From NCBI RefSeq assembly GCF_002287065.1, contig NZ_NSJZ01000012.1, positions 26,513 through 90,512 on the forward strand: DNA of 64,000 nt. The letters are read 5' to 3'. This stretch comes from Paracoccus salipaludis. GTDB lineage: Bacteria > Pseudomonadota > Alphaproteobacteria > Rhodobacterales > Rhodobacteraceae. This document shows positions 28,960 through 40,278 of the stretch, piece by piece. Position 1 is the first letter of the stretch, and every line of letters begins with the position of its first letter. A program made the position numbers and the translations under genes. The notes under the pieces were generated by a model. That model made no database searches. It had not been told where the DNA came from and worked only from the letters and a program-made list of their open reading frames with translations.

Positions 28960-29628
28960 TCAGGGATGAGCCGCCTGCCACCCCCGCGGGTCGTTCAGGA
29001 AAGCCTCGACTTCAGAAAGGGTTGCCTGGTCGAAGGACCCCTGCGCTTTGGCTTCTTCCAGCACGTCCCACCACGTGCACAGGTGATGCAGCGTTACACC
29101 ATGATCGCCCAGACGCTGCGTCGTCTCGGGAAAGATCCCGTAATAGAAGATCACCGCCGTATGGACGCAACTCGCCCCCGTTTCCCGGATGGCATCCACG
29201 AAGGACAGCTTGGACCCGCCGTCGGTCGTCAGGTCCTCGACCAGCAGGACGCGCTGGCCTTCGCGCATCTCGCCCTCGATCCGGGCGTTGCGGCCGTAGC
29301 CCTTGGGCTTCTTGCGGACATAGGTCATGGGCAGGCCCAGCCGTTCCGCGACCAGCGCCGCGAAGGGAATGCCCGCCGTCTCGCCGCCCGCGATGTTGTC
29401 GAAGGCCTCGAAGCCCGCGTCGCGGCAGACGGTCGCCGCCATGAAGTCCATCAGCGTGCCCCGGATGCGGGGGTATGAGATCAGCTTGCGGCAGTCGATG
29501 TAGGTCGGCCCCTTCAGCCCCGAGGCATAGGTGAAGGGCTCGGCCGAGAAATGCACGGCCCTGATCTCCAGCAGCATCCGGGCCGAAAGGCGGGCGATCT
29601 CCTCGCGCGTGGGAAAGGTCAGGGTCAT
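28960..29628 (-). CDS. pyrE: Orotate phosphoribosyltransferase
   Basis: This 222-residue type I phosphoribosyltransferase converts orotate and PRPP to OMP in pyrimidine synthesis. The PRPP loop is [14 protein letters not shown]. The N-terminus [16 protein letters not shown] is typical of the alphaproteobacterial form. The ATG overlaps the pyrC stop (ATGA), so pyrC-pyrE is translated as a unit. Confidence 0.95.
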   Translation of the reverse strand: MTLTFPTREEIARLSARMLLEIRAVHFSAEPFTYASGLKGPTYIDCRKLISYPRIRGTLMDFMAATVCRDAGFEAFDNIAGGETAGIPFAALVAERLGLPMTYVRKKPKGYGRNARIEGEMREGQRVLLVEDLTTDGGSKLSFVDAIRETGASCVHTAVIFYYGIFPETTQRLGDHGVTLHHLCTWWDVLEEAKAQGSFDQATLSEVEAFLNDPRGWQAAHP

Positions 29629-30677
29629 GCGTCGGTCTCGATATGCCAGAACAGGGGAAAGCCGGGGTCGAAGACGGTCACAGTCTCGCCCCCCGCCTCG
29701 ATGCGGTCGGGGAAGACGGCGGGCTCGTCGCGGCGGACAAGGCGGATGTGGTCCGCGTTGGGGGGCAGGCGGTAGAAGGCGGGGCCGTTCAGGCTGGTGA
29801 AGCCTTCCAGTCTGTCCAGCGCATCCGCCTCCTCGAAGACATTGGCGCAGATGGACAGCCAGTTCGGCGCGGTGAAGCAGCCCGCGCAGCCGCAGGCGCT
29901 TTCCTTGGCCCGGTCGGGGTGCGGCGCGCTGTCGGTGCCGGAAAAGAACCGCGGGTCGCCCGAGGTGGCGGCCTCGACCAGCGCCAGCCGGTGCGATTCG
30001 CGCTTGGCGACCGGCAGGCAGTAGTAATGCGGCCGGATCCCCCCCGCGAGGATGTGGTTGCGGTTGATGACGAGGTGGTGCGTCGTGATCGTGGCGCCGA
30101 TGTCGCCGCCGGCGCGGACGTAATCGACGCCGTCCTTTGTCGTCACATGCTCCATCACCACGCGCAGGCCAGGCGTCGCGCGGCGGATCGGGTCCAGCAC
30201 GCGGTCGATGAAGACGGCCTCGCGGTCGAAGATGTCTACGGAAGGGTCCGTCACCTCGCCGTGAACGCACAGCGGGATGCCCGCCTCGGCCATCGCCTCG
30301 AACACCGGGCGCACGCGGTCGAAGTCGCGCACGCCGCTGGCCGAGTTGGTGGTCGCGCCCGCCGGATACAGCTTGACGGCCGCGATGATGCCGGCCCCGT
30401 GGGCGGCCAGGACGTCGGCCGGATCGGTGGTCTCGGTCAGATACAGCGTCATCAGGGGACGCAACGTCGCGTTTTCCGGCAGTGCGGCCAGGATGCGGGC
30501 GCGGTATTCTGCCGCATGCGTCCCTGTCACCACCGGAGGAACGAGGTTGGGCATGATGATCGCCCGCCCCAGTCCGGCGGACCAGGGGGCCACGGCCGCC
30601 AGCATCTGCTGGTCGCGCAGGTGAAGATGCCAGTCATCCGGACGGCGCAGTCGCAAGAAGTTGTCCATGGCCTGCAT
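29625..30677 (-). CDS. pyrC: Dihydroorotase (class II, PyrC)
   Basis: This 350-residue amidohydrolase closes carbamoyl-aspartate to dihydroorotate. The zinc motif HLHLRD follows RRPDDW near residue 15, and the further metal ligands are in MEHVTTKDG and the C-terminal FSGTDSAPH. It is the ~350-residue gamma-type enzyme, not the 430-residue class I enzyme. The start could also be the ATG at 30668; neither has a strong ribosome site. It is the first gene of the pyrC-pyrE pair. Confidence 0.94.
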   Translation of the reverse strand: MQAMDNFLRLRRPDDWHLHLRDQQMLAAVAPWSAGLGRAIIMPNLVPPVVTGTHAAEYRARILAALPENATLRPLMTLYLTETTDPADVLAAHGAGIIAAVKLYPAGATTNSASGVRDFDRVRPVFEAMAEAGIPLCVHGEVTDPSVDIFDREAVFIDRVLDPIRRATPGLRVVMEHVTTKDGVDYVRAGGDIGATITTHHLVINRNHILAGGIRPHYYCLPVAKRESHRLALVEAATSGDPRFFSGTDSAPHPDRAKESACGCAGCFTAPNWLSICANVFEEADALDRLEGFTSLNGPAFYRLPPNADHIRLVRRDEPAVFPDRIEAGGETVTVFDPGFPLFWHIETDA

Positions 30678-30807
30678 CTATAATGAACCGTATGGCGTTA
30701 GCCAGAAGCCCGGCGGCGCCCGATTGCAGTCCGTGCAACCGCGCGCAGCCTTCGCCGTTCAGGGTGATCCTGGCTGACACGACGTTTATCGTGAAAGGAT
30801 ATCGCGG

Positions 30808-31110
30808 ATGAATATGATGATCGCACCCTACGCGCCCTCGATGCGGCTTTGGGGAGACATGATGCGCATGGGGATCGAGGCTCAGTTCATCATGACCCTG
30901 CGCACGGCGGGGATGCTGGGGATGCTGCCGCATGGCAAGGACGAGAACCTGCTGATGGTCACCGAAAAGGCCGATGCCTGCCGGGAATCGATGAGCGCGG
31001 CGTTCCGTTCGGCCGCGCGCGGCGCGCGTGCCGACCAGATCCTCGCGGCGGCGCTGAAGCCTTACGGGCGCCGGACGCGCGCCAATGCCAAGCGGCTGGG
31101 GCGCGGCTGA
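30808..31110 (+). CDS. Small phasin-like protein (often labelled 'antifreeze protein' in Rhodobacteraceae)
   Basis: This 100-residue helical, methionine-rich protein has the pattern EAQFIMTLRTAGMLGMLP, then EKADACRESMSAAF, and a basic ending ALKPYGRRTRANAKRL. The same organisation occurs in small proteins of Rhodobacterales that carry an unsupported 'antifreeze' label. The first half looks like a PHB-granule-type amphipathic helix, but no role is established. AAAGGATAT precedes the ATG. It stands alone between divergent pyrC and convergent gap. Confidence 0.75.
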   Translation: MNMMIAPYAPSMRLWGDMMRMGIEAQFIMTLRTAGMLGMLPHGKDENLLMVTEKADACRESMSAAFRSAARGARADQILAAALKPYGRRTRANAKRLGRG

Positions 31111-31180
31111 GCCACCGGCCCCGGCGCATCGCGCCGGGATGATGCCGTGCCGGCCGCCACGACCGGGGCCGCCGCAATGA

Positions 31181-31206
31181 AAAGGCCCGGCAGTTGCCGG
31201 GCCTTT
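31181..31206. terminator. Bidirectional terminator between the small phasin-like gene and gap
   Basis: A perfect 12-base stem AAAGGCCCGGCA / TGCCGGGCCTTT with a two-base centre carries A/T runs at both ends. It serves both convergent genes. Confidence 0.88.
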
Positions 31207-31226
31207 CGTTCATTCCGCGGGCGATC

Positions 31227-32246
31227 TCAGATCAGCTTGCCCATGGCGACCGCGGTGTCCGACATGCGGTTCGAGAAGCCCCACTCGTTGTCGTACCAGG
31301 ACAGGATGCGGACCAGCTTGCCCTCCATCACCTTGGTCTGGTCCATGTGGAAGACCGAGGAATGCGGGTCGTGGTTGAAGTCGGACGAGACCAGCTTCTC
31401 CTCGGTGTAGCCGAGGATGCCCTTGAGCTTGCCGTTCGCGGCTTCCTTGATCGCGGCGTTGATTTCCTCGACCGAGGTGTCGCGGGCGGCTTCGAACACC
31501 AGGTCCACGACCGAGACGTTCGGGGTCGGCACGCGGATCGACACGCCGTCCAGCTTGCCCTTGAGGTTCGGCAGCACCAAGCCTACGGCCTTGGCCGCAC
31601 CCGTCGAGGTCGGGATCATCGACAGCGCCGCGGCGCGGGCGCGGTACAGATCCTTGTGCATCGTGTCCAGCGTCGGCTGGTCGCCGGTGTAGCTGTGGAT
31701 CGTGGTCATGAAGCCGCGGGTGATGCCCACCGCCTCGTTCAGGACGTAAGCCACGGGCGCGAGGCAGTTCGTCGTGCAGGAGGCGTTCGAGACGACGTGA
31801 TCCCCGGATTCCAGCGTTTCGTGGTTCACGCCGTAGACGATCGTCTTCAGCGCGCGGTCAGTGGACCATTCGCCCGACACGGGGGCCGAGACCAGCACGC
31901 GCTTCGAGCCGTTTTCCAGGTGGATCTTGGCCTTCTGCCCGTCGGTGAAGATGCCGGTGCATTCCAGCGCCACGTCCACGTCGCCCCACGGCAGCTTGGC
32001 CGGGTCACGCTCGGCGGTGACGCGGATGGGGCCGCGGCCGACGTCGATGCTGTCGGCGGTGGTCGTCACCTGCGCCGGGAAGCGGCCGTGGACCGAGTCG
32101 TAGCGCAGCAGGTGCGCGTTGGTTTCCACCGGCCCGAGGTCGTTGATGGCCACCACCTCGATATCGGTGCGGCCCGATTCAACGATCGCCCGCAACACGT
32201 TCCGTCCGATCCGGCCAAAGCCGTTGATCGCTACCTTGACAGCCAT
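31227..32246 (-). CDS. gap: Glyceraldehyde-3-phosphate dehydrogenase
   Basis: This 339-residue enzyme of glycolysis/gluconeogenesis has the NAD motif INGFGRIGR at residues 7-15 and Asp36, which favours NAD over NADP. The catalytic Cys157 is in [13 protein letters not shown] 32246 is chosen because it follows a near-perfect GGAGGT. The gene is monocistronic, closed by the bidirectional terminator. Confidence 0.97.
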   Translation of the reverse strand: MAVKVAINGFGRIGRNVLRAIVESGRTDIEVVAINDLGPVETNAHLLRYDSVHGRFPAQVTTTADSIDVGRGPIRVTAERDPAKLPWGDVDVALECTGIFTDGQKAKIHLENGSKRVLVSAPVSGEWSTDRALKTIVYGVNHETLESGDHVVSNASCTTNCLAPVAYVLNEAVGITRGFMTTIHSYTGDQPTLDTMHKDLYRARAAALSMIPTSTGAAKAVGLVLPNLKGKLDGVSIRVPTPNVSVVDLVFEAARDTSVEEINAAIKEAANGKLKGILGYTEEKLVSSDFNHDPHSSVFHMDQTKVMEGKLVRILSWYDNEWGFSNRMSDTAVAMGKLI

Positions 32247-32354
32247 GAATACCTCCAACCGCTTGTCTGCGCGCGGACGGAATGCCCAAAATGGCCGGGA
32301 AATGCAATCATGCGACCGCGCGCATTGTTTCCGTGGCCGGGCTGCGGCGGAGGC

Positions 32355-32498
32355 TCAGCGCCAGAAGCTGACCCATTCCACGAAATGCAGCATCTGCCGG
32401 CCGAACAGCAGCGGCAGGCCCCAGTGCAGGACCATGCCATCCAGCACGAAAAGGCCGACGATCAGCAGCGCCAGAACGAGCGCGATCTTGTTGGTCAT
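32355..32498 (-). CDS. 47-residue membrane microprotein upstream of gap
   Basis: This short frame starts MTNKIALVLALLIVGLF, has one N-terminal transmembrane helix (residues 4-20) and a second hydrophobic patch, and ends FVEWVSFWR. A similar small protein (TM helix, then a …EWVxFWR-type ending) is familiar next to gap in related genomes, so it is likely real although it falls below usual length cut-offs. The ribosome site is weak (GGGGCAG). Function is unknown. Confidence 0.65.
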   Translation of the reverse strand: MTNKIALVLALLIVGLFVLDGMVLHWGLPLLFGRQMLHFVEWVSFWR

Positions 32499-32611
32499 AT
32501 CTGCCCCGGAACGATGCGCCTTCTCTTAGTCGCGGGCGCGCGCGGCGTGCAAGTCCGCGCACGGCGGCGCTTCATCCCACCGCGCCATCTGCGCGCCTTG
32601 CGGCCCCTCCG

Positions 32612-33646
32612 TCACCCGGCCGGCGCGGCGCTGTCCAGTTCCTCCTCCTCGACCAGCAGGAACAGCTCTCCCGCCTGCTCCATCCGCCGGATGGCGGCGA
32701 CGACCGCGTTCATCGCTTCTTCGGCGTCCTTGGCGGTGACCTTGCCGATCGTTTCCATTTCTTCACGCATGCTGTCGGCCAGGCGCGAACTGAGGCCGGA
32801 CAGCAGGAACCCGACCGTGGGGGCGTTGTCGCCGGCGGCCCCGGCCAGGGCGCGGGTGATGGTCACCGCGTCCACCTCGCGCATGATGCGGGGGACGTCG
32901 CGGGGGTCGATGCGGCGGGGGATGTTGGCCCAGGTGAAAATGGTCTTGCGCACCCGCCCGGCGAAATCGGCGTCGTCCTGATCCAGTCCCGTCAGCACCG
33001 CGTCGCGCGTGAGGGCGGGGGCGAAGTTCAGGATCGCGCCGACCTTCTCGACGGGCTGCCCCTCGATCGCGGGCTGGGGGCGGGCATCGATGGCGCGGAT
33101 CAGGGCAAGGCCGATGCGGCGCAGGGCAGGGGCCTCGATCCCTGCGGTCAGCGACATCGCATAGGCGATCTGGCGCGCCAGACCGGCGTCCAGCAGCCCG
33201 AAAACCTCGGAGGCGCGGGCGACGGGCAGGCGGGTGAACATGACCGCCGCGACCTCGACCGCCTCGGTCCGCGCGACCTCGGCCAGTTGCGCGGGTGGCA
33301 TGGCGGCGATTCGGTCCCAGGGGTCCGTGATGCCGTTCAGGGCCGCGAGCCTGCGCAGCCGGTTCGTCGTGTCCGCGGACAGGTGCGCGCCCAAGAAATC
33401 CAGCGTGCCGTCGATCGAGCCGGGGAAGGTCACCCCCACCGACTCGATCATGTCGCAGAACTCGGCGATGACTTCGTCGCAGGTGTCGCGGTCTACCAGC
33501 TCCATCCCCGCCATTTCCTGCGCCAGCAGCGCCTGCAACTCAGGCGGCAGGCGCGACAGGTCCAGCCCCGCCCCGTCGGCCAGCATCACGCGCACCACCA
33601 CCGCCGCCTTCTGCCGGGGCGAAAGCCCCGGTGCCGCCCTGAGCAT
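32612..33646 (-). CDS. fliG: FliG-like flagellar motor switch protein, orphan and divergent
   Basis: This 344-residue protein has recognisable FliG N, middle and C domains. The C domain reads IMREVDAVTITRALAG... and EAMNAVVAAIRRMEQAGEL. The middle-domain EHPQ motif that contacts FliM is replaced by EAVE (residues 128-131). No other flagellar or chemotaxis gene is nearby. It may be a true rotor protein encoded away from the fla cluster, as in several Rhodobacterales, or a diverged paralogue. It is downstream of purB on the same strand. Confidence 0.82.
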   Translation of the reverse strand: MLRAAPGLSPRQKAAVVVRVMLADGAGLDLSRLPPELQALLAQEMAGMELVDRDTCDEVIAEFCDMIESVGVTFPGSIDGTLDFLGAHLSADTTNRLRRLAALNGITDPWDRIAAMPPAQLAEVARTEAVEVAAVMFTRLPVARASEVFGLLDAGLARQIAYAMSLTAGIEAPALRRIGLALIRAIDARPQPAIEGQPVEKVGAILNFAPALTRDAVLTGLDQDDADFAGRVRKTIFTWANIPRRIDPRDVPRIMREVDAVTITRALAGAAGDNAPTVGFLLSGLSSRLADSMREEMETIGKVTAKDAEEAMNAVVAAIRRMEQAGELFLLVEEEELDSAAPAG

Positions 33647-33715
33647 CCGCGCCCCCCTGAGTCGAACCCTTGGGGAACAGCCTGCCAGAGCGGCCTTAAT
33701 CTTCGGTGAACGGCC

Positions 33716-35023
33716 TCACGCCGCGCCGAAGACCCGGCGGAAGATCGTGTCGACGTGCTTCGTGTGATAGCCGAGGTCGAACTTTTCCTCGATTTCGGCG
33801 GGCGACAGCGTCGCCGTCACCTCGGGGTCGGCCAGCAGTTCCTGCCGGAAATCGGCGCCCTGTTCCCAGACCTTCATGGCATTGCGCTGGACCAGGCGGT
33901 AAGCGTCCTCGCGCGACACGCCCGCCTGCGTCAGCGCCAGCAGCACGCGCTGGGACATCACCAGCCCCTTGAATTTGTTCATGTTCTTCAGCATGTTCTC
34001 GGGGTAGGTCACCAGCTTCTCGATCACGCCCGCCAGCCGGTTCAGGGCAAAGTCCAGCGTGATCGTGGCGTCCGGCCCGATGCCGCGTTCGACCGAGGAA
34101 TGGCTGATGTCGCGTTCGTGCCAGAGGGCCACGTTCTCCATCGCGGGGACCACGGCCATGCGGACAAGGCGGGCAAGGCCCGTCAGGTTTTCCGTCAGCA
34201 CCGGGTTGCGCTTGTGGGGCATGGCCGACGAGCCCTTCTGGCCCGGCGAGAAATATTCCTCGGCCTCCAGCACCTCGGTCCGCTGCATGTGGCGGATCTC
34301 GATGGCGATGTTCTCGATCGAGCTGGCGATCACGCCCAGCGTGGCGAAGAACATCGCGTGGCGGTCGCGGGGGATGACCTGCGTGCTGATCGGCTCGGGG
34401 CGCAGGCCCATCATGCGGCAGACATGTTCCTCGACGGCCGGGTCGATGTTGGCGAAGGTGCCGACCGCGCCCGAGATCGCGCCGGTGGCGACTTCCTCGC
34501 GGGCGCGCTCCAGCCGCTCGCGGCCGCGCGCCATTTCGGCGTAGAAGCGGGCGAAGGTCAGGCCCATGGTGGTCGGCTCGGCATGAATGCCGTGGCTGCG
34601 GCCGATGCGGACAGTGTCCTTGTGCTCGAACGCGCGGGTCTTCAGGGCGGCCAGGACGCGGTCCATGTCGGCCAGCAGGATATCGGCGGCGCGCACAAGC
34701 TGGACGTTCAGCGTGGTGTCCAGCACGTCGGACGAGGTCATGCCCTGGTGGACGAAGCGGGCTTCCTCGGCGCCGATATGCTCGGCCAGGTGCGTCAGGA
34801 AGGCGATCACGTCGTGCTTGGTGACGGCCTCGATCTCGTCGATGCGGGCGACGTCGAATTCGACGTCCTTCGCCTTCCACACGGCCTCGGCATTCTCGCG
34901 CGGGATCACGCCCAGGTCGGCCTGGGCGTCGCAGGCATGGGCCTCGATCTCGTACCAGATGCGGAACTTGGTTTCGGGCGACCAGATGGCCACCATCTCG
35001 GGGCGGGAATAGCGGGGGATCAT
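33716..35023 (-). CDS. purB: Adenylosuccinate lyase
   Basis: This 435-residue fumarase/aspartase-superfamily enzyme acts twice in purine synthesis (SAICAR to AICAR; adenylosuccinate to AMP). The family signature is GSSAMPHKRNP, and an HGIHAEPTTMG active-site segment precedes it. It starts with MIPRYSRPEM, the usual N-terminus. It has normal length and no fusion. Confidence 0.96.
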   Translation of the reverse strand: MIPRYSRPEMVAIWSPETKFRIWYEIEAHACDAQADLGVIPRENAEAVWKAKDVEFDVARIDEIEAVTKHDVIAFLTHLAEHIGAEEARFVHQGMTSSDVLDTTLNVQLVRAADILLADMDRVLAALKTRAFEHKDTVRIGRSHGIHAEPTTMGLTFARFYAEMARGRERLERAREEVATGAISGAVGTFANIDPAVEEHVCRMMGLRPEPISTQVIPRDRHAMFFATLGVIASSIENIAIEIRHMQRTEVLEAEEYFSPGQKGSSAMPHKRNPVLTENLTGLARLVRMAVVPAMENVALWHERDISHSSVERGIGPDATITLDFALNRLAGVIEKLVTYPENMLKNMNKFKGLVMSQRVLLALTQAGVSREDAYRLVQRNAMKVWEQGADFRQELLADPEVTATLSPAEIEEKFDLGYHTKHVDTIFRRVFGAA

Positions 35024-35092
35024 GGCGGGCCTTCCGTGGGGTGGCGTTCGCCCGCCTCTTAGAACCCCCCGCGCCGGCAGTGCAACCGAATC

Positions 35093-35115
35093 GGGCCGGC
35101 CGCGCGGGCCGGCCC
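35093..35115. terminator. Hairpin between the zinc dehydrogenase and purB
   Basis: GGGCCGGCC / GGCCGGCCC with loop GCGCG lies just beyond the dehydrogenase stop on the minus strand. It has no T-tract, so it may slow RNA decay rather than terminate. Confidence 0.5.
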
Positions 35116-35126
35116 CCGTCAGTCGA

Positions 35127-36296
35127 TCAGGGAGTCATCACGCATTTGGTGAACTCGGAGCGGTTGTCGCGGAAGTTCCTGTAGAACTCCGGCCCGTCTT
35201 CCAGCGTGCCGCGGTGGCTGATGATGGTGCTGGGGTCGATCTCGCCCGCCTCGATGCGCTTGAGCAGGCGCTCCATGTAGGCGCGGGTATTGGTCTGGCC
35301 ACCGCGCATCATCAGGCCCTTGCCGAAGGCGGCGCCGATGGGGAACTTGTCGACAAAGCCCGCATAAACGCCCGGGATCGAGACCGCGCCGCCCTTGCGG
35401 CAGCACATGATCGCGTCCCGCAGGGCGTTCGGGCGGTCGGATTCCAGCATCATCGCGGTCTTGGCCTTGTCGTAGATGTTGCCGATGACCGAGGCGCCGT
35501 GCGCTTCCAGCCCCACTGCGTCGATGCAGCGGTTGGGCAGCTTGCCGCCGGTCAGGTCCAGCAGGCGTTCATAGCTGTCTTCCTTGGACAGGTTGATCGT
35601 TTCGGCCCCCGCCTGGCGGGCAAGCTCCAGCCGCCCTTCCTCGAAGTCGAGCGAGAACACCCGCTCGGCCCCCAGCAGGAAGGCCGAGCGGATGGCGAAC
35701 TGCCCCACAGGACCCGCGCCCCAGACCGCGACCATGTCGCCGGGACCGGTGCCGACCTGTTCCACCGCCTGGTAGCCGGTCGGGAAGATGTCGGTCAGAA
35801 ACAGCACCTTCTCGTCGGGAAGGCTTTCCGAGACCGCGACCAGCCCCACGTCGGCATGCGGCACGCGCACGTATTCCGCCTGACCGCCCGCGTAGCCGCC
35901 GAACAGGTGCGAATAGCCGAACATCCCGCCGGGCGACTGGCCATACAGCGGCTCGACCTTCTCGTGGTCCGGGTTGGTGTTGTCGCAAAGCGAGAAGGCG
36001 TCCATGCGGCAGTAGGCGCAATGTCCGCAGGCGATGTTGAATGGCACCAGCACACGGTCGCCGGTCTTGAACTTGGTCACGCCCGAGCCGACGGCGACGA
36101 TCTCGCCCATGAACTCGTGGCCAAGGACATCGCCCTTGCGCATCTCGGGGATGAAGCCGTCGTAGAGATGCAGGTCCGACCCGCAGATCGCGGTCGAGGT
36201 GACCTTCAGGACGATGTCGCCCGGCTCCTCGATGGTCGGGTCGTCGACATTGTCCACCTGAACCTTGCCGGTGCCCTGAAAGGTGATCGCGCGCAT
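35127..36296 (-). CDS. Zinc-dependent alcohol dehydrogenase, glutathione-independent formaldehyde dehydrogenase-like
   Basis: This 389-residue medium-chain dehydrogenase has the catalytic zinc motif CGSDLH and GHEFMGEIV. The structural-zinc loop carries four cysteines (CGHCAYC...C), and the Rossmann motif is VWGAGPVGQFA. The long central loop (DHEKVEPLYGQSPGGMFG) resembles formaldehyde dismutase/FDH-like members. Substrate is uncertain: formaldehyde or another aldehyde/alcohol. The start follows GGAGG. It stands alone between purB and glnA. Confidence 0.85.
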   Translation of the reverse strand: MRAITFQGTGKVQVDNVDDPTIEEPGDIVLKVTSTAICGSDLHLYDGFIPEMRKGDVLGHEFMGEIVAVGSGVTKFKTGDRVLVPFNIACGHCAYCRMDAFSLCDNTNPDHEKVEPLYGQSPGGMFGYSHLFGGYAGGQAEYVRVPHADVGLVAVSESLPDEKVLFLTDIFPTGYQAVEQVGTGPGDMVAVWGAGPVGQFAIRSAFLLGAERVFSLDFEEGRLELARQAGAETINLSKEDSYERLLDLTGGKLPNRCIDAVGLEAHGASVIGNIYDKAKTAMMLESDRPNALRDAIMCCRKGGAVSIPGVYAGFVDKFPIGAAFGKGLMMRGGQTNTRAYMERLLKRIEAGEIDPSTIISHRGTLEDGPEFYRNFRDNRSEFTKCVMTP

Positions 36297-36385
36297 ATGT
36301 GCCTCCAGCTGTTGTGCCAGCCAAACGGCGCGAAGGGCCGGGGCGTTCCGCCCGCGTCCGGCGCCACGGGCCTCGACCATGCGAA

Positions 36386-36410
36386 AAGGGCGCCCACGAG
36401 GGGCGCCCTT
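36386..36410 (-). terminator. Rho-independent terminator of glnA
   Basis: The stem AAGGGCGCCC / GGGCGCCCTT with loop ACGAG is followed, read on the minus strand, by TTTTC. It lies 21 bases after the glnA stop. Confidence 0.85.
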
Positions 36411-36430
36411 CCTGGCCGAGCCCGGGGGGA

Positions 36431-37846
<1,416 letters not shown>

Positions 37847-37896
37847 AAACTTCTCCTTGACCGCGTCTTTGCGGGTTATTGGGTGTCTCGTGCGGT

Positions 37897-38349
<453 letters not shown>

Positions 38350-38391
38350 CTAAATATGAGGCATGATGCACAAGTAGAAGGCAAGCTGCAA

Positions 38392-40062
38392 ATGGGCTGG
38401 ACCGAGGTCCTGACCACGGCCGAGATGCGCGGGCTGGAAACGGCGGCCATGGCCGGCGGCGCCGTCACGGGACTGGACCTGATGGAGCGCGCAGGCGCGG
38501 CCGTCGCCGGCGCGATCCGCCTGCGCTGGCCCAAAGCCGGGCGGGTGACGGTTCTCTGCGGGCCGGGCAACAACGGCGGCGACGGCTATGTGGTGGCGCG
38601 TCATCTCGCGCAGGCGGGCTGGCAGGTGCGGGTGCTGGGGATGGACAACGCCCCCGGCCCGGACGCGGCCGTCATGAAGCGGCGCTGGGCGGCGCTGGGC
38701 GGGATCGAGCCGCTGACGGCGGCCGCGCTGGGGAAGGAAGCCGGCGACCTGGTCGTGGACGCGATCTTCGGCACCGGGATGACCCGTCCGCTCGACCGCG
38801 AGATGGCGCTGGTCAGTCGCTGGATGGGGGGCTGGACGCCCGTCCGTACCGTCACGCCCCCGCCCGTCGTCGCGGTCGATGCGGTCAGCGGGCTGTGCCT
38901 GGACAGCGGCGCATGGCTGGGCGGCGTACGTGGCGAACCCGGGGGAAGCCTGCCGCGCGCCGCCCTGACCGTCACCTTCCATGCCCCCAAGGCCGGTCAT
39001 CTTCTGGAACTGGGGCCTGTTCTCGGCGGCGAGCTGGTGGTTGCCGACATCGGCCTGCAGACGACCCCCTTCCGGGACGCCGAGGGGCAGATATGGTCCG
39101 AGCGCACGCTGGCCGTCATGGTCCCGCCCCGGCATCTGCGGCAGGATCGCGGCCTGCATCCCCTGGGCAAGCGGGCCGGGTCCCACAAGTTCGACCACGG
39201 TCACGCCCTGATCGTGGCCGGGACGGCAGGGCAGGGCGGCGCGGCACGGTTGTCCGCGCGCGCGGCCCTGCGGGCCGGGGCTGGGCTGGTGACGCTGGCC
39301 CCGCCCGCCGACGCAATGGCCGAACATTTCGGCCCGCCCGATGCGCTGATGCGCCGCGCCCTGGACGATGCCGCCGCGTTGGCGCGGCTGCTGGGCGACG
39401 ACCGCCTGCGGGCGGTCTGCCTCGGCCCCGGCTGCGGGACTGGACGCGCCGCCGACCTGCTGGAGCCGCTGCTCGCCTCGGGCCGCCCGGCGGTGCTGGA
39501 TGCCGATGCCCTGACCGCACTGGCCCGCCGTCCCGCGGGTTTCGAGGGTCTGCACAAGGGCTGCGTCCTGACCCCTCACATGGGCGAGTTCCGCCGCCTG
39601 TTCCCGGATCTCGCCGCCCGGCTGGACCCGCCGCCGCGGCCGCCGGCCCGGCCTCCGTCGCCCGAACAGGAGATCGCCTGGACCATCGCGCTGCAGACCT
39701 GGCGGCAGGCCCTGGCCGACATGCGCGGGCCGCTTTACTCGCGGCTCGACGCCGCGCGCGAGGCGGCTGCCCGCAGCGGGGCGGTCGTGCTTCTGAAGGG
39801 GCCGGACACGGTGATCGCCGCCCCGGACGGGCAGGCGCGCATCCACTCGGCCTTCGACGTGCCCTGGCTTGCCACGGCGGGTGCGGGCGACGTGCTGGCG
39901 GGGATCATCGCCGGGCTGCTGGCACGGGGCTTCCCGTCCCTGGTCGCCGCCGCCACGGGGGCCTTCCTTCATGCCGCCGCCGCCCGCCGCTTCGGCCCCG
40001 GCCTGATCGCCGACGACCTGCCCGAGCAGCTTCCTGGCGTGTTCCGCGATCTGGGGCTGTAG
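38392..40062 (+). CDS. nnr: Bifunctional NAD(P)HX epimerase/dehydratase
   Basis: This 556-residue repair enzyme has an N-terminal epimerase (YjeF_N; GPGNNGGDGYVVARHL near residue 50) and a C-terminal ADP-dependent dehydratase of the ribokinase-like fold. The latter shows GHALIVAGTAGQGGAARL, TPHMGEFRRL and AGAGDVLAGIIAG. It restores hydrated NAD(P)H. A proline-rich insert (PPPRPPARPPSPEQE) interrupts the kinase fold. An alternative ATG at 38356 has a slightly better-spaced AAAGG. It is divergent from glnB. Confidence 0.93.
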   Translation: MGWTEVLTTAEMRGLETAAMAGGAVTGLDLMERAGAAVAGAIRLRWPKAGRVTVLCGPGNNGGDGYVVARHLAQAGWQVRVLGMDNAPGPDAAVMKRRWAALGGIEPLTAAALGKEAGDLVVDAIFGTGMTRPLDREMALVSRWMGGWTPVRTVTPPPVVAVDAVSGLCLDSGAWLGGVRGEPGGSLPRAALTVTFHAPKAGHLLELGPVLGGELVVADIGLQTTPFRDAEGQIWSERTLAVMVPPRHLRQDRGLHPLGKRAGSHKFDHGHALIVAGTAGQGGAARLSARAALRAGAGLVTLAPPADAMAEHFGPPDALMRRALDDAAALARLLGDDRLRAVCLGPGCGTGRAADLLEPLLASGRPAVLDADALTALARRPAGFEGLHKGCVLTPHMGEFRRLFPDLAARLDPPPRPPARPPSPEQEIAWTIALQTWRQALADMRGPLYSRLDAAREAAARSGAVVLLKGPDTVIAAPDGQARIHSAFDVPWLATAGAGDVLAGIIAGLLARGFPSLVAAATGAFLHAAAARRFGPGLIADDLPEQLPGVFRDLGL

Positions 40063-40139
40063 ATTCCCCCTCGCGCGCCCGGAAGGGCTTTGCTAAGAGG
40101 GCGCGGTTCGCGCGGGCCTCCCGGTCCGCTTCGGACGAT

Positions 40140-40224
40140 GCGGGTGTGGCGAAATTGGCAGACGCACCAGATTTAGGTTCTGGCGCCGCAAGGCGTGGGG
40201 GTTCAAGTCCCTCCACCCGCACCA
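40140..40224 (+). tRNA. tRNA-Leu (UAG)
   Basis: The 85-base cloverleaf includes the encoded CCA. The acceptor stem is GCGGGTG / CACCCGC. The D-loop region is TGGCGAAATTGGCAGACGCA. The anticodon loop TTTAGGT lies between CCAGA and TCTGG, giving anticodon TAG. There is a long variable arm (GCGCCGCAAGGCGT, class II) and the T-arm GGGGGTTCAAGTCCCTC. It lies 77 bases after the nnr stop. Confidence 0.97.
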
Positions 40225-40278
40225 AGACTTTCGGGCCGCTGTCCGGATCGCGCCCCTGAACGGGACAGGTTTCCGGCC

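Noticed and set aside
28860..28960. A replication origin at the DnaA boxes
   Set aside because: Only two boxes, no AT-rich unwinding region, and no dnaA, parAB, gidA or hemE neighbours. A promoter site for dnaB is more likely.
30679..30684. TATAAT as a -10 element for the small phasin-like gene
   Set aside because: No -35 at 16-18 bases, it lies at the pyrC start, and it is over 120 bases from the gene.
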